Below, in pieces: positions 31,797 to 40,709 of a stretch of 64,000 nucleotides of DNA. This DNA comes from Candidatus Woykebacteria bacterium RBG_13_40_15 (GTDB taxonomy: Bacteria > Patescibacteria > Microgenomatia > Woykebacterales > RBG-16-39-9b): the NCBI GenBank assembly GCA_001816655.1, contig MHCP01000030.1:1-64000 (forward strand), written 5' to 3'. The translations under genes were made by a program, and so were the position numbers. Under the pieces are notes generated by a model. It was not told the DNA's origin and searched no databases. It saw nothing but the letters and a program-made list of their open reading frames with translations. How positions within the stretch are numbered: position 1 is the stretch's first letter; each line of letters opens with the position of its first letter.

Positions 31797-34649
31797 ATGA
31801 AAGACCAACCTCGAAGCAACAAAAAAAAGAGGATTGATACAAGTTCGGAATTTTTCTACTCAGAAACGCTTCATAAGTATATCCCCTTGGATTTTCTTAA
31901 GGTCGATGAACGAATTGTGGTAGCAGCGAATAAGTTACACCTAAAACTAGATTGGGATGATGAAGGGCGGATTTGCAATATAAGTTTTATCGATGCCAAG
32001 AGACTTATTGATGTGTTAGGATCCCATCTTTTAACCCCTGCCGAATACTGGCAGGTTTATGAGGAGATTCGAAAAAGTGGGAATAATCAGATGCTTAGTT
32101 TATTGCAATCCAATACTGCGACTGAATGGTTAGACGCAGTGTTTGAAAGAAACGCTAACGGAGTTGTCTACATGACTGGGCACCCAAAGATTAAATATAG
32201 CAGCGGAAAAGCTGAGTTCGTAGGCGACCGTCGGAAGATTATTCAACCGGTTGCCACACCTGGTTGGTTTAACCCCACAAACAATATTGATAAACAAACC
32301 GGAATGCCGCTTAGGGTAGAAACACGAAGAGAAAAAGGCTCCCCCAGCTGGAGTGAAACTACCTGGAAGTATTGGTCAACATTTAAAGTTGGGTACTTTG
32401 TAGCCGGCATACGCGGTTATGTAACTTCTTCAGGAACACCTTCACTCGATATGGGTATCCCGGTTGAAAACACACAGCGCTTCCTAATGATCCGAGAATG
32501 TCGGGACAAATTAGTGATCCCAGAGTTACCACCGCAACTTCTAGCAAAAGCAAAACGTTTGATAGAAGCTTATATAAAGACGACCGTGGGCACCCCTGGG
32601 ATAAAAAATCCTAAAGAACACGAAAAGTTTTATGGGATGAAAGAAACGGTATTTAAATTTCTAACAAAATGTAGAAATGGGCTATTTACATCACGGGGGA
32701 AAGAAGCAAGGGAAATACAAGAGAAATTAATTGATATGTTAGGTATATTGAAGATTGAGGCGTTGAGAAAAAAAGATAATGACACTATAAAAGCTCTTGA
32801 AAGGATCACCCCAAATCTTTTCCCAAGACCTTCAAAGTTTGGTTTTTATCACTCTTTGGTAGATTTTTTAGAAAAATCCCGCGAAAGGCTTAAAAAGGCA
32901 ATATCGGAAAACAAACCAATCGTGTTTGTGATGGGCCATAAGAACCCAGACACCGACACGGTAATAAGTTCTTTATTTGAAGCATATCGTAATTTTTCCT
33001 TAGACCAAACCACTTGTTTTGTACCGTTAGTTCAAGCTTCCCGTATTCCAGATGAGATAAAACGCCTTTTGGGCCAGCGAATATCTAATGGCTTTCTTTT
33101 ATCAACCGAGAAAATCTACCAACAGGCGTTGGCGCTAGGCCAAGCTAGGTGGATTATGGTCGACCATAGTAGAAGTGAGCAACAGAAATTTACAATCAGT
33201 ATTGTTGATCATCATATTTTATCGACAACCGCCGCGCGCCAGGCAATTCCCAAAACGTGGGAGATGATTGGATCTTGCTCCGCCCAAATTACGCAAAAGA
33301 TTTTTGGGGTCGGGATAGTACCCGATCAAGAGATGGCACGACTTCTGCAAGGAGCAGCGCTTATGGATACGGAAAACCGGGGGCCTAAAAAGATGACTTA
33401 CAAGGACGAATTGATAATGGATGCCTTGAGAGCTATTTCCGGGATACAGGATGAGAACCGTTTCTATCAGGATTTGATGAGCAGCCTCCTAAATACCGAC
33501 GACCCAACCCGTCTGTTTGAGCGAGATTATAAGGAGGACTGGGGCATATTTGGATTTGCAGTAGCTAAAGTCAAAAATGTCTTTGATACACGAGGAGACG
33601 AACTTAAACCGGAACTTCTGATTAAGATAGTAAGCGAAGCGGAAAGGAACAACAAACAAAAAAATTTTTGTCTGACAATAGTCAAAGTGGTTGACTATGA
33701 GGATGATAACGAGAGAGTAAATCGTGAAAGAGTATATTTGGTTTTTAACGATTACGCCCCGGAAAAGTTTAGAGCTGTGACGTTCGAATGTCTGGAGAGA
33801 ATAATCAGACATGAATTCGGAGAACGAGTAAAAATCAGAAGGCTTAATAATGCAGTCGAGTTTTGGGGAGTAGGCGATCAACTCTCTCGCAAGGTAACCG
33901 CTCCAACGTTTGAACCAATTGTATCGGCATTTAATGAATACTATTATTCTCCTGCTATTGGGGTTCACGTTAAAAGAGACTTCTTAAGAGTAGATGAAGA
34001 AATTACTAGCTTCGCAAAAGAACTAGGAATAAAACTTTACACTGATAAGGAAGGTAGGGTTTGTAACATTACATTTAATGAAGCTAAATGTTTGCTTGAT
34101 AGCCTTGGTTTTACAATGTTAAGCTTACCGGAATATTGGCGGGTCTTGAGCGAAGTTACTAAAGTTAATGATGTTCAAATGAACCAACATTTACGCTCTA
34201 GAGGATTTGTGGAATTTCTGGATACAGTGATTCTCGATCATCAGTTTTCGCTAAATCATCCACATATTACCGGATCGGGCGAAAATATAACATATAAAGG
34301 AAAAATAAACAAAGTCGAGATTCCGGTGGCTCTTCCAGCTCTAATTTATCCCAACGAAATTGACCAAAAGACTGGTTTACCAACTAAAACTTACGAAGCG
34401 CAGGAAAGCTATGCCGATGTAAAAGCCTGGCGATATTGGTCCCCAGATGCTCCCGTATGTATACCCACTCGTGGATATATATTTTTAATCGATAAACCAG
34501 CGTTGGATTTAAAGATTCACCCCAATGATGCTTTACCAAACTTGGGGATTAGAGTAGCCGCTAAAAAGCTTATATATCCAAATATCGAATTTCAGGAGAC
34601 AAAAAAAGGACTTGAGATTAAAATAGTTAGACCTCGGACAGCAGTTTGA
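31797..34649 (+). CDS. DHH-family phosphoesterase flanked by two copies of an unknown domain
   Basis: A 950-residue protein (TTG 31794 would add one residue). Residues ~375-700 are a DHH domain like family II pyrophosphatases: FVMGHKNPDTDTVISSL (D-x-D), IMVDHSRSEQ, and SIVDHHIL (the DHH motif); GAALMDTENRGPK is the fourth metal motif. The N-terminal ~230 residues and the C-terminal ~230 residues are homologous to each other: FLKVDERIVVAANKLHLKL with FLRVDEEITSFAKELGIKL, GRICNISFIDAKRLIDVLG with GRVCNITFNEAKCLLDSLG, and EYWQVYEEI with EYWRVLSEV. I do not recognise that domain. The gene stands alone between SEC-C remnants D and E. The DHH site looks intact; the substrate could be PPi, a dinucleotide or ssDNA. 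Confidence 0.82.
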   Translation: MKDQPRSNKKKRIDTSSEFFYSETLHKYIPLDFLKVDERIVVAANKLHLKLDWDDEGRICNISFIDAKRLIDVLGSHLLTPAEYWQVYEEIRKSGNNQMLSLLQSNTATEWLDAVFERNANGVVYMTGHPKIKYSSGKAEFVGDRRKIIQPVATPGWFNPTNNIDKQTGMPLRVETRREKGSPSWSETTWKYWSTFKVGYFVAGIRGYVTSSGTPSLDMGIPVENTQRFLMIRECRDKLVIPELPPQLLAKAKRLIEAYIKTTVGTPGIKNPKEHEKFYGMKETVFKFLTKCRNGLFTSRGKEAREIQEKLIDMLGILKIEALRKKDNDTIKALERITPNLFPRPSKFGFYHSLVDFLEKSRERLKKAISENKPIVFVMGHKNPDTDTVISSLFEAYRNFSLDQTTCFVPLVQASRIPDEIKRLLGQRISNGFLLSTEKIYQQALALGQARWIMVDHSRSEQQKFTISIVDHHILSTTAARQAIPKTWEMIGSCSAQITQKIFGVGIVPDQEMARLLQGAALMDTENRGPKKMTYKDELIMDALRAISGIQDENRFYQDLMSSLLNTDDPTRLFERDYKEDWGIFGFAVAKVKNVFDTRGDELKPELLIKIVSEAERNNKQKNFCLTIVKVVDYEDDNERVNRERVYLVFNDYAPEKFRAVTFECLERIIRHEFGERVKIRRLNNAVEFWGVGDQLSRKVTAPTFEPIVSAFNEYYYSPAIGVHVKRDFLRVDEEITSFAKELGIKLYTDKEGRVCNITFNEAKCLLDSLGFTMLSLPEYWRVLSEVTKVNDVQMNQHLRSRGFVEFLDTVILDHQFSLNHPHITGSGENITYKGKINKVEIPVALPALIYPNEIDQKTGLPTKTYEAQESYADVKAWRYWSPDAPVCIPTRGYIFLIDKPALDLKIHPNDALPNLGIRVAAKKLIYPNIEFQETKKGLEIKIVRPRTAV

Positions 34650-34667
34650 GGCGCATTGTCCTAATAG

Positions 34668-34715
34668 TATTTCAAGAATTTTTGTTTAATCAACGCACTA
34701 CAGTATAAAGGTTAG
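34668..34715 (+). pseudogene. SEC-C tail remnant E
   Basis: Reads YFKNFCLINALQYKG and stop, matching remnant D (HFKKCGLINAPQHKG). The zinc-binding Cys pair is reduced to one Cys. It flanks the DHH gene on the right as D does on the left. Confidence 0.45.
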
Positions 34716-34798
34716 CAATTTCTAATTTCTCATAAAGCACCCTTATACAATAAAGCAGTTGACTAGCAGGCTGTTTCAATCGATAATATGTGCTGATT

Positions 34799-36010
34799 AT
34801 GATTTCAATTGTCATTCCCACGTACAACGAGGAAAAAAGAATTAGTTCTTCTCTAGAGAAAGTAGTTTCATTCTTGAAAAACAGAGTCGAGGAATTCGAA
34901 ATTATTGTGTCTGATGAAGGAAGCAGCGATAAGACAGGGGAAAAAGTCGAGGACTTTAAGGGAAGAATCAAAAACTTAAAGCTAATCAAAAGCGAGAGAA
35001 AGTCTTGGGCAAGAAAAGGGTTAGCCGTAAACAAAGGTGTTCTCGCGGCTAGTGGAGATATAATAGTTTTTACAGATGCCGATTTCTCAACACCAATCGA
35101 AGAAATCGACAAACTGTTATCCAAGTTAAATGCTGGGTACGATATTGCTATTGGCTCCCGCGCCCTGGATCGCTCAACTGTGAAAAGGCACCAAAATATT
35201 TTCCGCGAAACCATGGGAAGAATTTTCAATATTCTAGTAAGAATTTTGACTGTAAGAGGTATTGTTGACACACAGTGCGGTTTCAAAGCCTTCAAACGAT
35301 CCGCTGCGCGCGATCTTTTTGAATCACAGCGAATTTTTGATTTTGGGTTTGATGTAGAGATACTTTTTCTCGCTCAACAAAGAAATTTAAAAATTGCTGA
35401 AGTACCAGTCCTTTGGTACAACGATCCGACAAGTACTGTAAGTCCATTCAAGGACTCCCTAAATGCGTTTTTAGATCTAATCAAGATACGTTTATTTCAC
35501 TCTAAGAAAAGTGGTTCTCTATTGGATAAATTCTTCTACGCAATATTCAAATATCGAACCTTTTGGCGCTTTTCTATCGTTGGGTTGTCAAACACAGTGG
35601 TCGATTACGGGTTGTTCTTCGTCTTAACAAGTATCGTTTTCCTACCTCCTCTTGTTTCCAACCCAATTTCAGTTGAAACCGCGATTGTCTGGAGTTTTGT
35701 TTGGAATAATCTCTGGACTTTTTCAAAAAGACAAACCGAAAAGACTCTTATAAACCGCTTTTTCATATTCCAATTTGTTTCTCTCGGGGCTTTAATTCTT
35801 TCCCAAATTGGCCTTCTTATTCTAAATCAATTTTTTGGTGTTTATGCCCTCCTTGCAAAAGCAATAACAATACCAATTGTTTTGATATTTAACTATTTGC
35901 TAAACAGCCGCTGGACCTTCCGTGAAACAAGTACTGGGAAAGCAAATTGGTATATGTATGCGGCCTTCATTATTCTTCTATCAATTATCTATCTAGTTCT
36001 AGCTTTGTAA
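34799..36010 (+). CDS. GT2 glycosyltransferase fused to a GtrA-like membrane domain
   Basis: A 403-residue protein from the ATG at 34799 (GTG 34790 would add three residues). Residues 1-235 are a DPM1/GtrB-like GT2: ISIVIPTYNEEKRISSSL, IIVSDEGSSDKTGEKV, VFTDADFSTPIEEI (D-x-D) and QCGFKAFKRSAA. Residues ~255-403 form a GtrA-like domain with four hydrophobic helices: FWRFSIVGLSNTVVDYGLFF, FVWNNLWTFSKR and NYLLNSRWTFRE. GtrB makes polyprenyl-phosphate-sugar and GtrA helps flip it, so the fusion could do both. TTGACT with GATAAT at 17 nt lies just upstream. It follows the accessory region and begins the core stretch. Confidence 0.9.
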   Translation: MISIVIPTYNEEKRISSSLEKVVSFLKNRVEEFEIIVSDEGSSDKTGEKVEDFKGRIKNLKLIKSERKSWARKGLAVNKGVLAASGDIIVFTDADFSTPIEEIDKLLSKLNAGYDIAIGSRALDRSTVKRHQNIFRETMGRIFNILVRILTVRGIVDTQCGFKAFKRSAARDLFESQRIFDFGFDVEILFLAQQRNLKIAEVPVLWYNDPTSTVSPFKDSLNAFLDLIKIRLFHSKKSGSLLDKFFYAIFKYRTFWRFSIVGLSNTVVDYGLFFVLTSIVFLPPLVSNPISVETAIVWSFVWNNLWTFSKRQTEKTLINRFFIFQFVSLGALILSQIGLLILNQFFGVYALLAKAITIPIVLIFNYLLNSRWTFRETSTGKANWYMYAAFIILLSIIYLVLAL

Positions 36011-36184
36011 ATCAGTAGTAATTGCTATCAGCCGATCGCTTTACACAAGTTATACAAGCTATATCAATAAAAATTACAAATAGTTTTCACTATTGACTAA
36101 TCATATAAAAAACCGATAATATTGTTGTAGTAAACTTCTGCCCATATCCCCCGACAAATCGGGGTGAAAGGGGGTGAAACACAC

Positions 36185-36571
36185 ATGGACCAACGCGCAA
36201 TTCGCGCTGGTGTGGGCTCTTCGATTGTAGCTCTTCTTGTTGGAGCTACTCTAGGTACTTATGGTGGTTGGGCACCTGTATTCGACTTAGCATCAACTTC
36301 CCTCGGTTCTTGGCTGGTAGCAATTGTTCTCGGTACAGTTTTGGCTTATATCTACGGCTACTGGTTCAACGCTTTTCTTCCTGGCACTACTGTAACTCGA
36401 GGTATAATTTTTGGGGTTTTAGCCTGGATTCTGATGCTAATCTTAGGCGGGGTCTCTGGTTTCTTCAAAGAAGCTACTTATCCAAACCCGGCCGGCCCAA
36501 CAATATTCCTCACCCTATTACTCCATGTAGTTTGGGGCTCGATCTTGGGAATATTGTACGAAACTAGATAG
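36185..36571 (+). CDS. Four-helix hypothetical membrane protein
   Basis: A 128-residue protein with four hydrophobic segments: SIVALLVGATLGTYGGW, LGSWLVAIVLGTVLAYIYG, GIIFGVLAWILMLILGG and FLTLLLHVVWGSILGILYE. The start ATG 36185 follows an AAAGGGGGTGA Shine-Dalgarno by about 8 nt; a GTG at 36164 in the same frame would swallow that site. Just upstream lies a CCCCGA-CAAA-TCGGGG hairpin. An intrinsic terminator follows at 36610-36640. It is GC-richer than its neighbours and one of the few genes here with a good Shine-Dalgarno. Function unknown. Confidence 0.75.
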   Translation: MDQRAIRAGVGSSIVALLVGATLGTYGGWAPVFDLASTSLGSWLVAIVLGTVLAYIYGYWFNAFLPGTTVTRGIIFGVLAWILMLILGGVSGFFKEATYPNPAGPTIFLTLLLHVVWGSILGILYETR

Positions 36572-36609
36572 AAACGAAAAAGAAGCTTTTATAATCTTGT
36601 TTGAAAATG

Positions 36610-36640
36610 AAAGTGCCCACGAGACTTTTGTGGGCACTTT
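36610..36640. terminator. Intrinsic terminator after the four-helix membrane protein
   Basis: Arms AAAGTGCCCAC (36610-36620) and GTGGGCACTTT (36630-36640) form a perfect 11-bp stem with a 9-nt loop, followed by TTAG on the plus strand and preceded by an A-run that makes it usable from either side. Confidence 0.8.
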
Positions 36641-36682
36641 TAGTTGTCGGAAAAACCTCGAGAGAATTTGGAAGCTGTTTGA

Positions 36683-36691
36683 TGCTATAAT
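36683..36691 (+). promoter_or_regulatory. Extended -10 leaderless promoter of prfB
   Basis: TG-C-TATAAT (36683-36691), with prfB ATG 8 nt later at 36700. The -35 region is weak, as is common with extended -10 promoters. Confidence 0.55.
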
Positions 36692-36699
36692 TTAGGACT

Positions 36700-37776
36700 A
36701 TGCAACCTTTGATCAATAAACTAAATACTTTACAAAAAAACCTCTCTAGTTTTGAGGAGAAATTAAATATAAGAGAGAAGAACTTGCAGTTAAACAAACT
36801 CTTGGCGGAAAGCGCAAAAAGCAATTTCTGGAAAGATATAGCAGAGGCAAACTCGGTTATGGAAAGGGTTTCTTTTTTGAAAAAAGAACTCGAGGAGGTT
36901 ACAAGCCTAAAGAGCCGTATCTCAAACGCAATTGATCTGGCAAATCTTGGTTCCGGGAGTAATTTAGAAAACGATTTGGAGAAAGAGGCAGCGTATATTG
37001 AAGACGAATTCAAGAAAATTGAATTTCATCTTTTTTTATCTGGAAAGTACGATGCAGGATCTGCAATTTTGGCGGTTCACTCAGGTCAAGGTGGTGTGGA
37101 AGCAATGGATTGGGCACAAATGTTACTTCGAATGTACCTGAGATTTTTTGAAAGACGTGGATGGAAAGCTAGTTTACTTTCTGAAACCAGAGGTGAAGAA
37201 GCAGGAATAAAGAGTGCTGCTGTTGAAGTTTCTGGCTACTACGCTTATGGGTTTTTGAAAAATGAAGCAGGAACTCACCGATTGGTAAGACAATCCCCTT
37301 TTAACGCCGATCGCTTAAGGCAGACTTCCTTTGCCTTAGTTGAAATACTACCAGTAATTGAAGGTATCAAAGAGGTAACAATCTCTCCTGATGATCTGGA
37401 AATCGAAACCTTTCGCTCTAGCGGGCCGGGCGGCCAAAACGTCCAAAAGGTAGAAACCGCCGTGCGAATCCGTCACATTCCAACCGGTATTGTTGTCTCA
37501 ACTCAATCTGAACGATCGCAAGCACAAAATAAAGAAAATGCTCTCAAGCTACTCCGATCAAAAGTTTTTGCACTGAAGGAAGAGGAAAAGAAAACAGAGA
37601 AAAAGAAGTTAAAAGGAGGGTTTAAGATAGCCTCCTGGGGAAACCAAATAAGAAGCTACGTCCTCCACCCTTACAAAATGGTAAAGGATTTACGCACAAA
37701 AATAGAAAGCAGGGACCCATTCGCCGTACTTGATGGAGATTTAGACAAATTTATCGAAGCCGAAATCAAGCTCTAA
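36700..37776 (+). CDS. prfB: Peptide chain release factor 2
   Basis: A 358-residue class I release factor. RQSPFNADRLRQTSFALVE carries the SPF tripeptide that marks RF2 (UGA/UAA reading), and RSSGPGGQNVQKVETAVRI has the GGQ motif for peptidyl-tRNA hydrolysis. The N-terminal coiled-coil domain is complete. The gene is one open frame without the programmed in-frame UGA frameshift seen in many prfB genes. Its presence indicates UGA is a stop codon, unlike in Gracilibacteria and Absconditabacteria. The ATG is 8 nt after a TATAAT box. Confidence 0.96.
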   Translation: MQPLINKLNTLQKNLSSFEEKLNIREKNLQLNKLLAESAKSNFWKDIAEANSVMERVSFLKKELEEVTSLKSRISNAIDLANLGSGSNLENDLEKEAAYIEDEFKKIEFHLFLSGKYDAGSAILAVHSGQGGVEAMDWAQMLLRMYLRFFERRGWKASLLSETRGEEAGIKSAAVEVSGYYAYGFLKNEAGTHRLVRQSPFNADRLRQTSFALVEILPVIEGIKEVTISPDDLEIETFRSSGPGGQNVQKVETAVRIRHIPTGIVVSTQSERSQAQNKENALKLLRSKVFALKEEEKKTEKKKLKGGFKIASWGNQIRSYVLHPYKMVKDLRTKIESRDPFAVLDGDLDKFIEAEIKL

Positions 37777-37850
37777 ATTAGTGACATGCAACAGGTAACA
37801 AGTTGGCAAAGTACAATTGAAATCTGAAATCTTTTTACTTTTGACTTTCA

Positions 37851-39002
37851 CTATTGGATGTGCCCGTATACTGTTCTCCAACCATTGTAATGTTCTATGG
37901 TGATCCATTTCCCTGGAACGCTACCAGTAATTCCAGGAACACCAGGGCAACCATTATCAGTGTTTAAGTAAGCTACTCCATCAGCCGCTGCCAAAATTGG
38001 GGCTCCATAATAACTGTACATATCGATACCGTTGTGGGGAGGAATAAAGGGAGACCACTGCTGACCATAATACTGGCTAATTGTGTACCCAGTCATTGGC
38101 CAACTAATACTTCCCGAATTTAAATAAGGCAGTGGATTAACGTGGCTGTTTGGGGACGCTGATAAGTATAGACCAAAATGTAAATGGCTTCCAGTTGAAC
38201 AGCCAGTGTTTCCTTGAGAAGCGATGTACTCCCCCCTTCTTACAGGCCCTAGCCGAACACCGCCCCCACCCAAAAGTCTTGCAATTGTCGCAATTTCATT
38301 TTGTACCTGGGCCAACATTCCTTGATAAACACGCTCATCATTCTTTGTAGCACTTAAAAGATAGTTTTTAGAACTTTCTTCTGATGATAAGTTTGCTTTT
38401 TCAGTTTCTAGATTCGCCTTGAGGCTTTCTTCTTTGGCTTTTTTATCTTCAAGTTCATTTTTTTGTTGGCTGTAATCGTTCTTCAAACTATCTAGTTGAT
38501 GCAAAAGCTCAAGATCAGAATTTCTAATCGCCTCTAGGTATTTTTTCTTGGTTAGAAAATCGTTAAAGCTTGAAGACCCTAAAAATCTGTTTAGAGACCC
38601 CGAAAAGCTTTCCATGTAAAGCTGTCGTAGCCGTGTATTTGCAACCTCTGTTGAAAAATCTAGATTGTTTTTTGTCTCTTCAAGTTTCCCTGAAACAGTA
38701 CCGATATCTCCAACGAGTTGTTCGAGCCGGTTTTCAGTTTCTTCAATTTTCAATTTCGTAAGTTCGATTTGATTTTCCAAATAAGAGATTTCGGAAGCAA
38801 GGGTTTTCTCTTTTGCTTGTGCGTCAGAAAGTTTCCGTCGCAACTCTTCTTGTTTACGTAAATTTTCATTCAATTGATCAATCAAAGACCCGTGGGGTAA
38901 TTCGCTCCCCGACGAGGAAACACTAACGCTGTAGGCAAACGCGTTTGGAGACAGAATTGTTATTAAAGTTAGAAGGATTACAAAAATGTAGCGCTTTAAC
39001 AT
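37851..39002 (-). CDS. Coiled-coil M23 (LytM) protein, EnvC/PcsB-like, with permuted peptidase motifs
   Basis: A 383-residue protein. Residues 1-24 are a signal peptide ending NAFA. Residues ~40-235 form long coiled coils typical of EnvC and PcsB. The LytM domain follows, but its motifs are in reversed order: GNTGCSTGSHLHFGL (HxH at 273/275) comes before HNGIDMYSYYGAPILAAADG (H323 and D327) and the last residues are TVYGHIQ, so the stop falls just after the strand that normally sits in the middle. Both halves are present. The gene lies 5 nt after ftsX and is the expected partner of FtsEX in wall hydrolysis at division. Confidence 0.87.
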   Translation of the reverse strand: MLKRYIFVILLTLITILSPNAFAYSVSVSSSGSELPHGSLIDQLNENLRKQEELRRKLSDAQAKEKTLASEISYLENQIELTKLKIEETENRLEQLVGDIGTVSGKLEETKNNLDFSTEVANTRLRQLYMESFSGSLNRFLGSSSFNDFLTKKKYLEAIRNSDLELLHQLDSLKNDYSQQKNELEDKKAKEESLKANLETEKANLSSEESSKNYLLSATKNDERVYQGMLAQVQNEIATIARLLGGGGVRLGPVRRGEYIASQGNTGCSTGSHLHFGLYLSASPNSHVNPLPYLNSGSISWPMTGYTISQYYGQQWSPFIPPHNGIDMYSYYGAPILAAADGVAYLNTDNGCPGVPGITGSVPGKWITIEHYNGWRTVYGHIQ

Positions 39003-39007
39003 ATTTA

Positions 39008-39889
39008 TTAGGAAGACAGATATTTTCTAGTCGCCACAAACGAACCAATTATCCCAATTGTAGCTCCAATCAAAAATTCCCCAAGTAGAAGATATATAAA
39101 AATTAGAGGAGCGCTTGGCAAAATATCGATCCCTGCGAAAGTTCTATGCAGAGTAGGTGAGGCCCAAAGGAAAAATGAAAATAAGAGCATAGCAGCAACT
39201 AACCCACTAAAAACTCCGTAAAAGACCCCTTCCAAGATAAATGGCGTACGGATGTACCAACTAGTCGCTCCAACAAGTCTCATAATCTCAATCTCATCTT
39301 TATGAATAGAGATATTTAGACCAATTACAATTAGGGTGATAAGAAACGAGGTTAAAAGCAAAAAGATCACTACCCCAATGCCTACAAGGCGAATTGTGTT
39401 GGACCATTTTGTAAGGGTGTTGACTATGTCTTTTTCGAAAACTACCTCTTCCACTGACGACTCTTTTTTAAGAACTTCCGCAACTTTTGAAAGATCTGCT
39501 AGTTTATATGTCGAAACTTCAATACTCGCCGGTAAAATATCACTTGTAACAAACTGGGTGAGAAGGGGTTCATTTTTGTTCCTCTCTTTATAAATCCTCA
39601 AAGCCTCCTCTTTAGAAACATATTTAGTTTTGGAAACTACTCCGCTGTCGGAAAGTGTCTGTTGAATCTTTTTCACTTGGTCGCCGGTAGTATTATCTTT
39701 CAAAAAGGCTGTTACTTCGGGTCGCGATTCAAAATAGTGAAGGAGTGCCCCTGAGGCTACAGTTACCAAGACAAATGCACCACAAATAAAGAAAGCTGAA
39801 AACATCACAAGGACTGCTGCTAACGCATTAGAAGGGTTTCGAAAAATTCTCTGTATTGCAACTTTTATTAATCGAGGAAACTTTATCAT
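39008..39889 (-). CDS. ftsX: Cell division protein FtsX
   Basis: A 293-residue membrane protein. MIKFPRLIKVAIQRIFRNP is the cytoplasmic start, a first helix at about 20-45, then an extracytoplasmic domain containing FLKDNTTGDQVKKIQQTL and YVSKEEALRIYKE, typical of the FtsX large loop, and three C-terminal helices with the FtsX/MacB-like block EIEIMRLVGATSWYIRTPF. It overlaps ftsE by 4 nt. FtsX transmits FtsE ATPase activity to the wall hydrolase outside, here probably the adjacent coiled-coil M23 protein. Confidence 0.95.
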   Translation of the reverse strand: MIKFPRLIKVAIQRIFRNPSNALAAVLVMFSAFFICGAFVLVTVASGALLHYFESRPEVTAFLKDNTTGDQVKKIQQTLSDSGVVSKTKYVSKEEALRIYKERNKNEPLLTQFVTSDILPASIEVSTYKLADLSKVAEVLKKESSVEEVVFEKDIVNTLTKWSNTIRLVGIGVVIFLLLTSFLITLIVIGLNISIHKDEIEIMRLVGATSWYIRTPFILEGVFYGVFSGLVAAMLLFSFFLWASPTLHRTFAGIDILPSAPLIFIYLLLGEFLIGATIGIIGSFVATRKYLSS

Positions 39890-40584
39890 TTTTCCTTTTC
39901 TTTCTTTGAGGCTCCTTTAGTTTTTTGTTTTGTGTCTCTTACTAATCTACCTCTCTGTAGCTCTAATTTTCGGTGAGGCAAACTAGAAGAAATATCAACG
40001 TTGTGAGTTGCCATAACTACTGTTGTTCCTAAACTATTAAGTTTAGCTAATAGTTGCATCACTTCCCATGCGCTACCTGAATCAAGATTGCCGGTTGGTT
40101 CATCGGCCAAAATTATCTCGGGGCGGAGAACCATTGCCCTAGCAATCGCTGTACGTTGCAGCTCACCACCGGAAAGCTGATCTGGGAAATTTGCTGCTTT
40201 TGAATTTAAATCAACTAATCTCAATATCTCATCTGTTGTTTTTTCTATCTCATCGTCTGGTAATCCTAAAATTTCCAAGGGAAATGAGACATTTTCGAAT
40301 ACTGTTCTCTGGGGAAGAAGTTTGAAATCTTGAAATATTGTACCTACTTTTCGGCGCAAATGAGGAACACCAGAGGAGGGGATTTTTGACACTTCTTCAC
40401 CGTCTACAAAAAGCGAACCTTCAGTCGGTAGCTCTTCCCGAATAATCAATTTAAGAAGTGTGGATTTACCAGCCCCTGAAGGGCCAACTAGAAAAACGAA
40501 CTCCCCTCCTTCAATATCAAGAGAAAAATCGGCTAAAGCTTTGACACCATCATATTGTTTTGAAACTTCGTTAAAGACAATCAT
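39886..40584 (-). CDS. ftsE: Cell division ATP-binding protein FtsE
   Basis: A 232-residue ABC ATPase. FLVGPSGAGKSTLLKLII is Walker A, LSGGELQRTAIARAMV the signature, ILADEPTGNLDSGSA Walker B with the D-loop, and VVMATHNVD the switch His. MIVFNEVSKQYDG and FQDFKLLPQRTVFENV match FtsE rather than other ABC ATPases. A basic tail of ~15 residues (KQKTKGASKKEKEK) follows the domain. It is first in the ftsE-ftsX-M23 operon. Confidence 0.96.
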   Translation of the reverse strand: MIVFNEVSKQYDGVKALADFSLDIEGGEFVFLVGPSGAGKSTLLKLIIREELPTEGSLFVDGEEVSKIPSSGVPHLRRKVGTIFQDFKLLPQRTVFENVSFPLEILGLPDDEIEKTTDEILRLVDLNSKAANFPDQLSGGELQRTAIARAMVLRPEIILADEPTGNLDSGSAWEVMQLLAKLNSLGTTVVMATHNVDISSSLPHRKLELQRGRLVRDTKQKTKGASKKEKEK

Positions 40585-40671
40585 CGGGCAAGACCCTCAA
40601 AAGACCTATCTGTAGGTTTAAGGATATCAAATAACAGGCTAAAAAGCAACCTTATAGAACTAAAAAATCAC

Positions 40672-40700
40672 TTGACTTGCCCCTTTTTTAATAATATCCT
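40672..40700 (+). promoter_or_regulatory. Promoter of the lamin-tail protein
   Basis: TTGACT (40672-40677), 17-nt spacer, TATCCT (40695-40700); ATG 9 nt later at 40710, so little or no leader is left. Confidence 0.6.
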
Positions 40701-40709
40701 TTTCGCTAA

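Noticed and set aside
36700..37776. Programmed frameshift in prfB
   Set aside because: The gene is a single open frame with no internal UGA.
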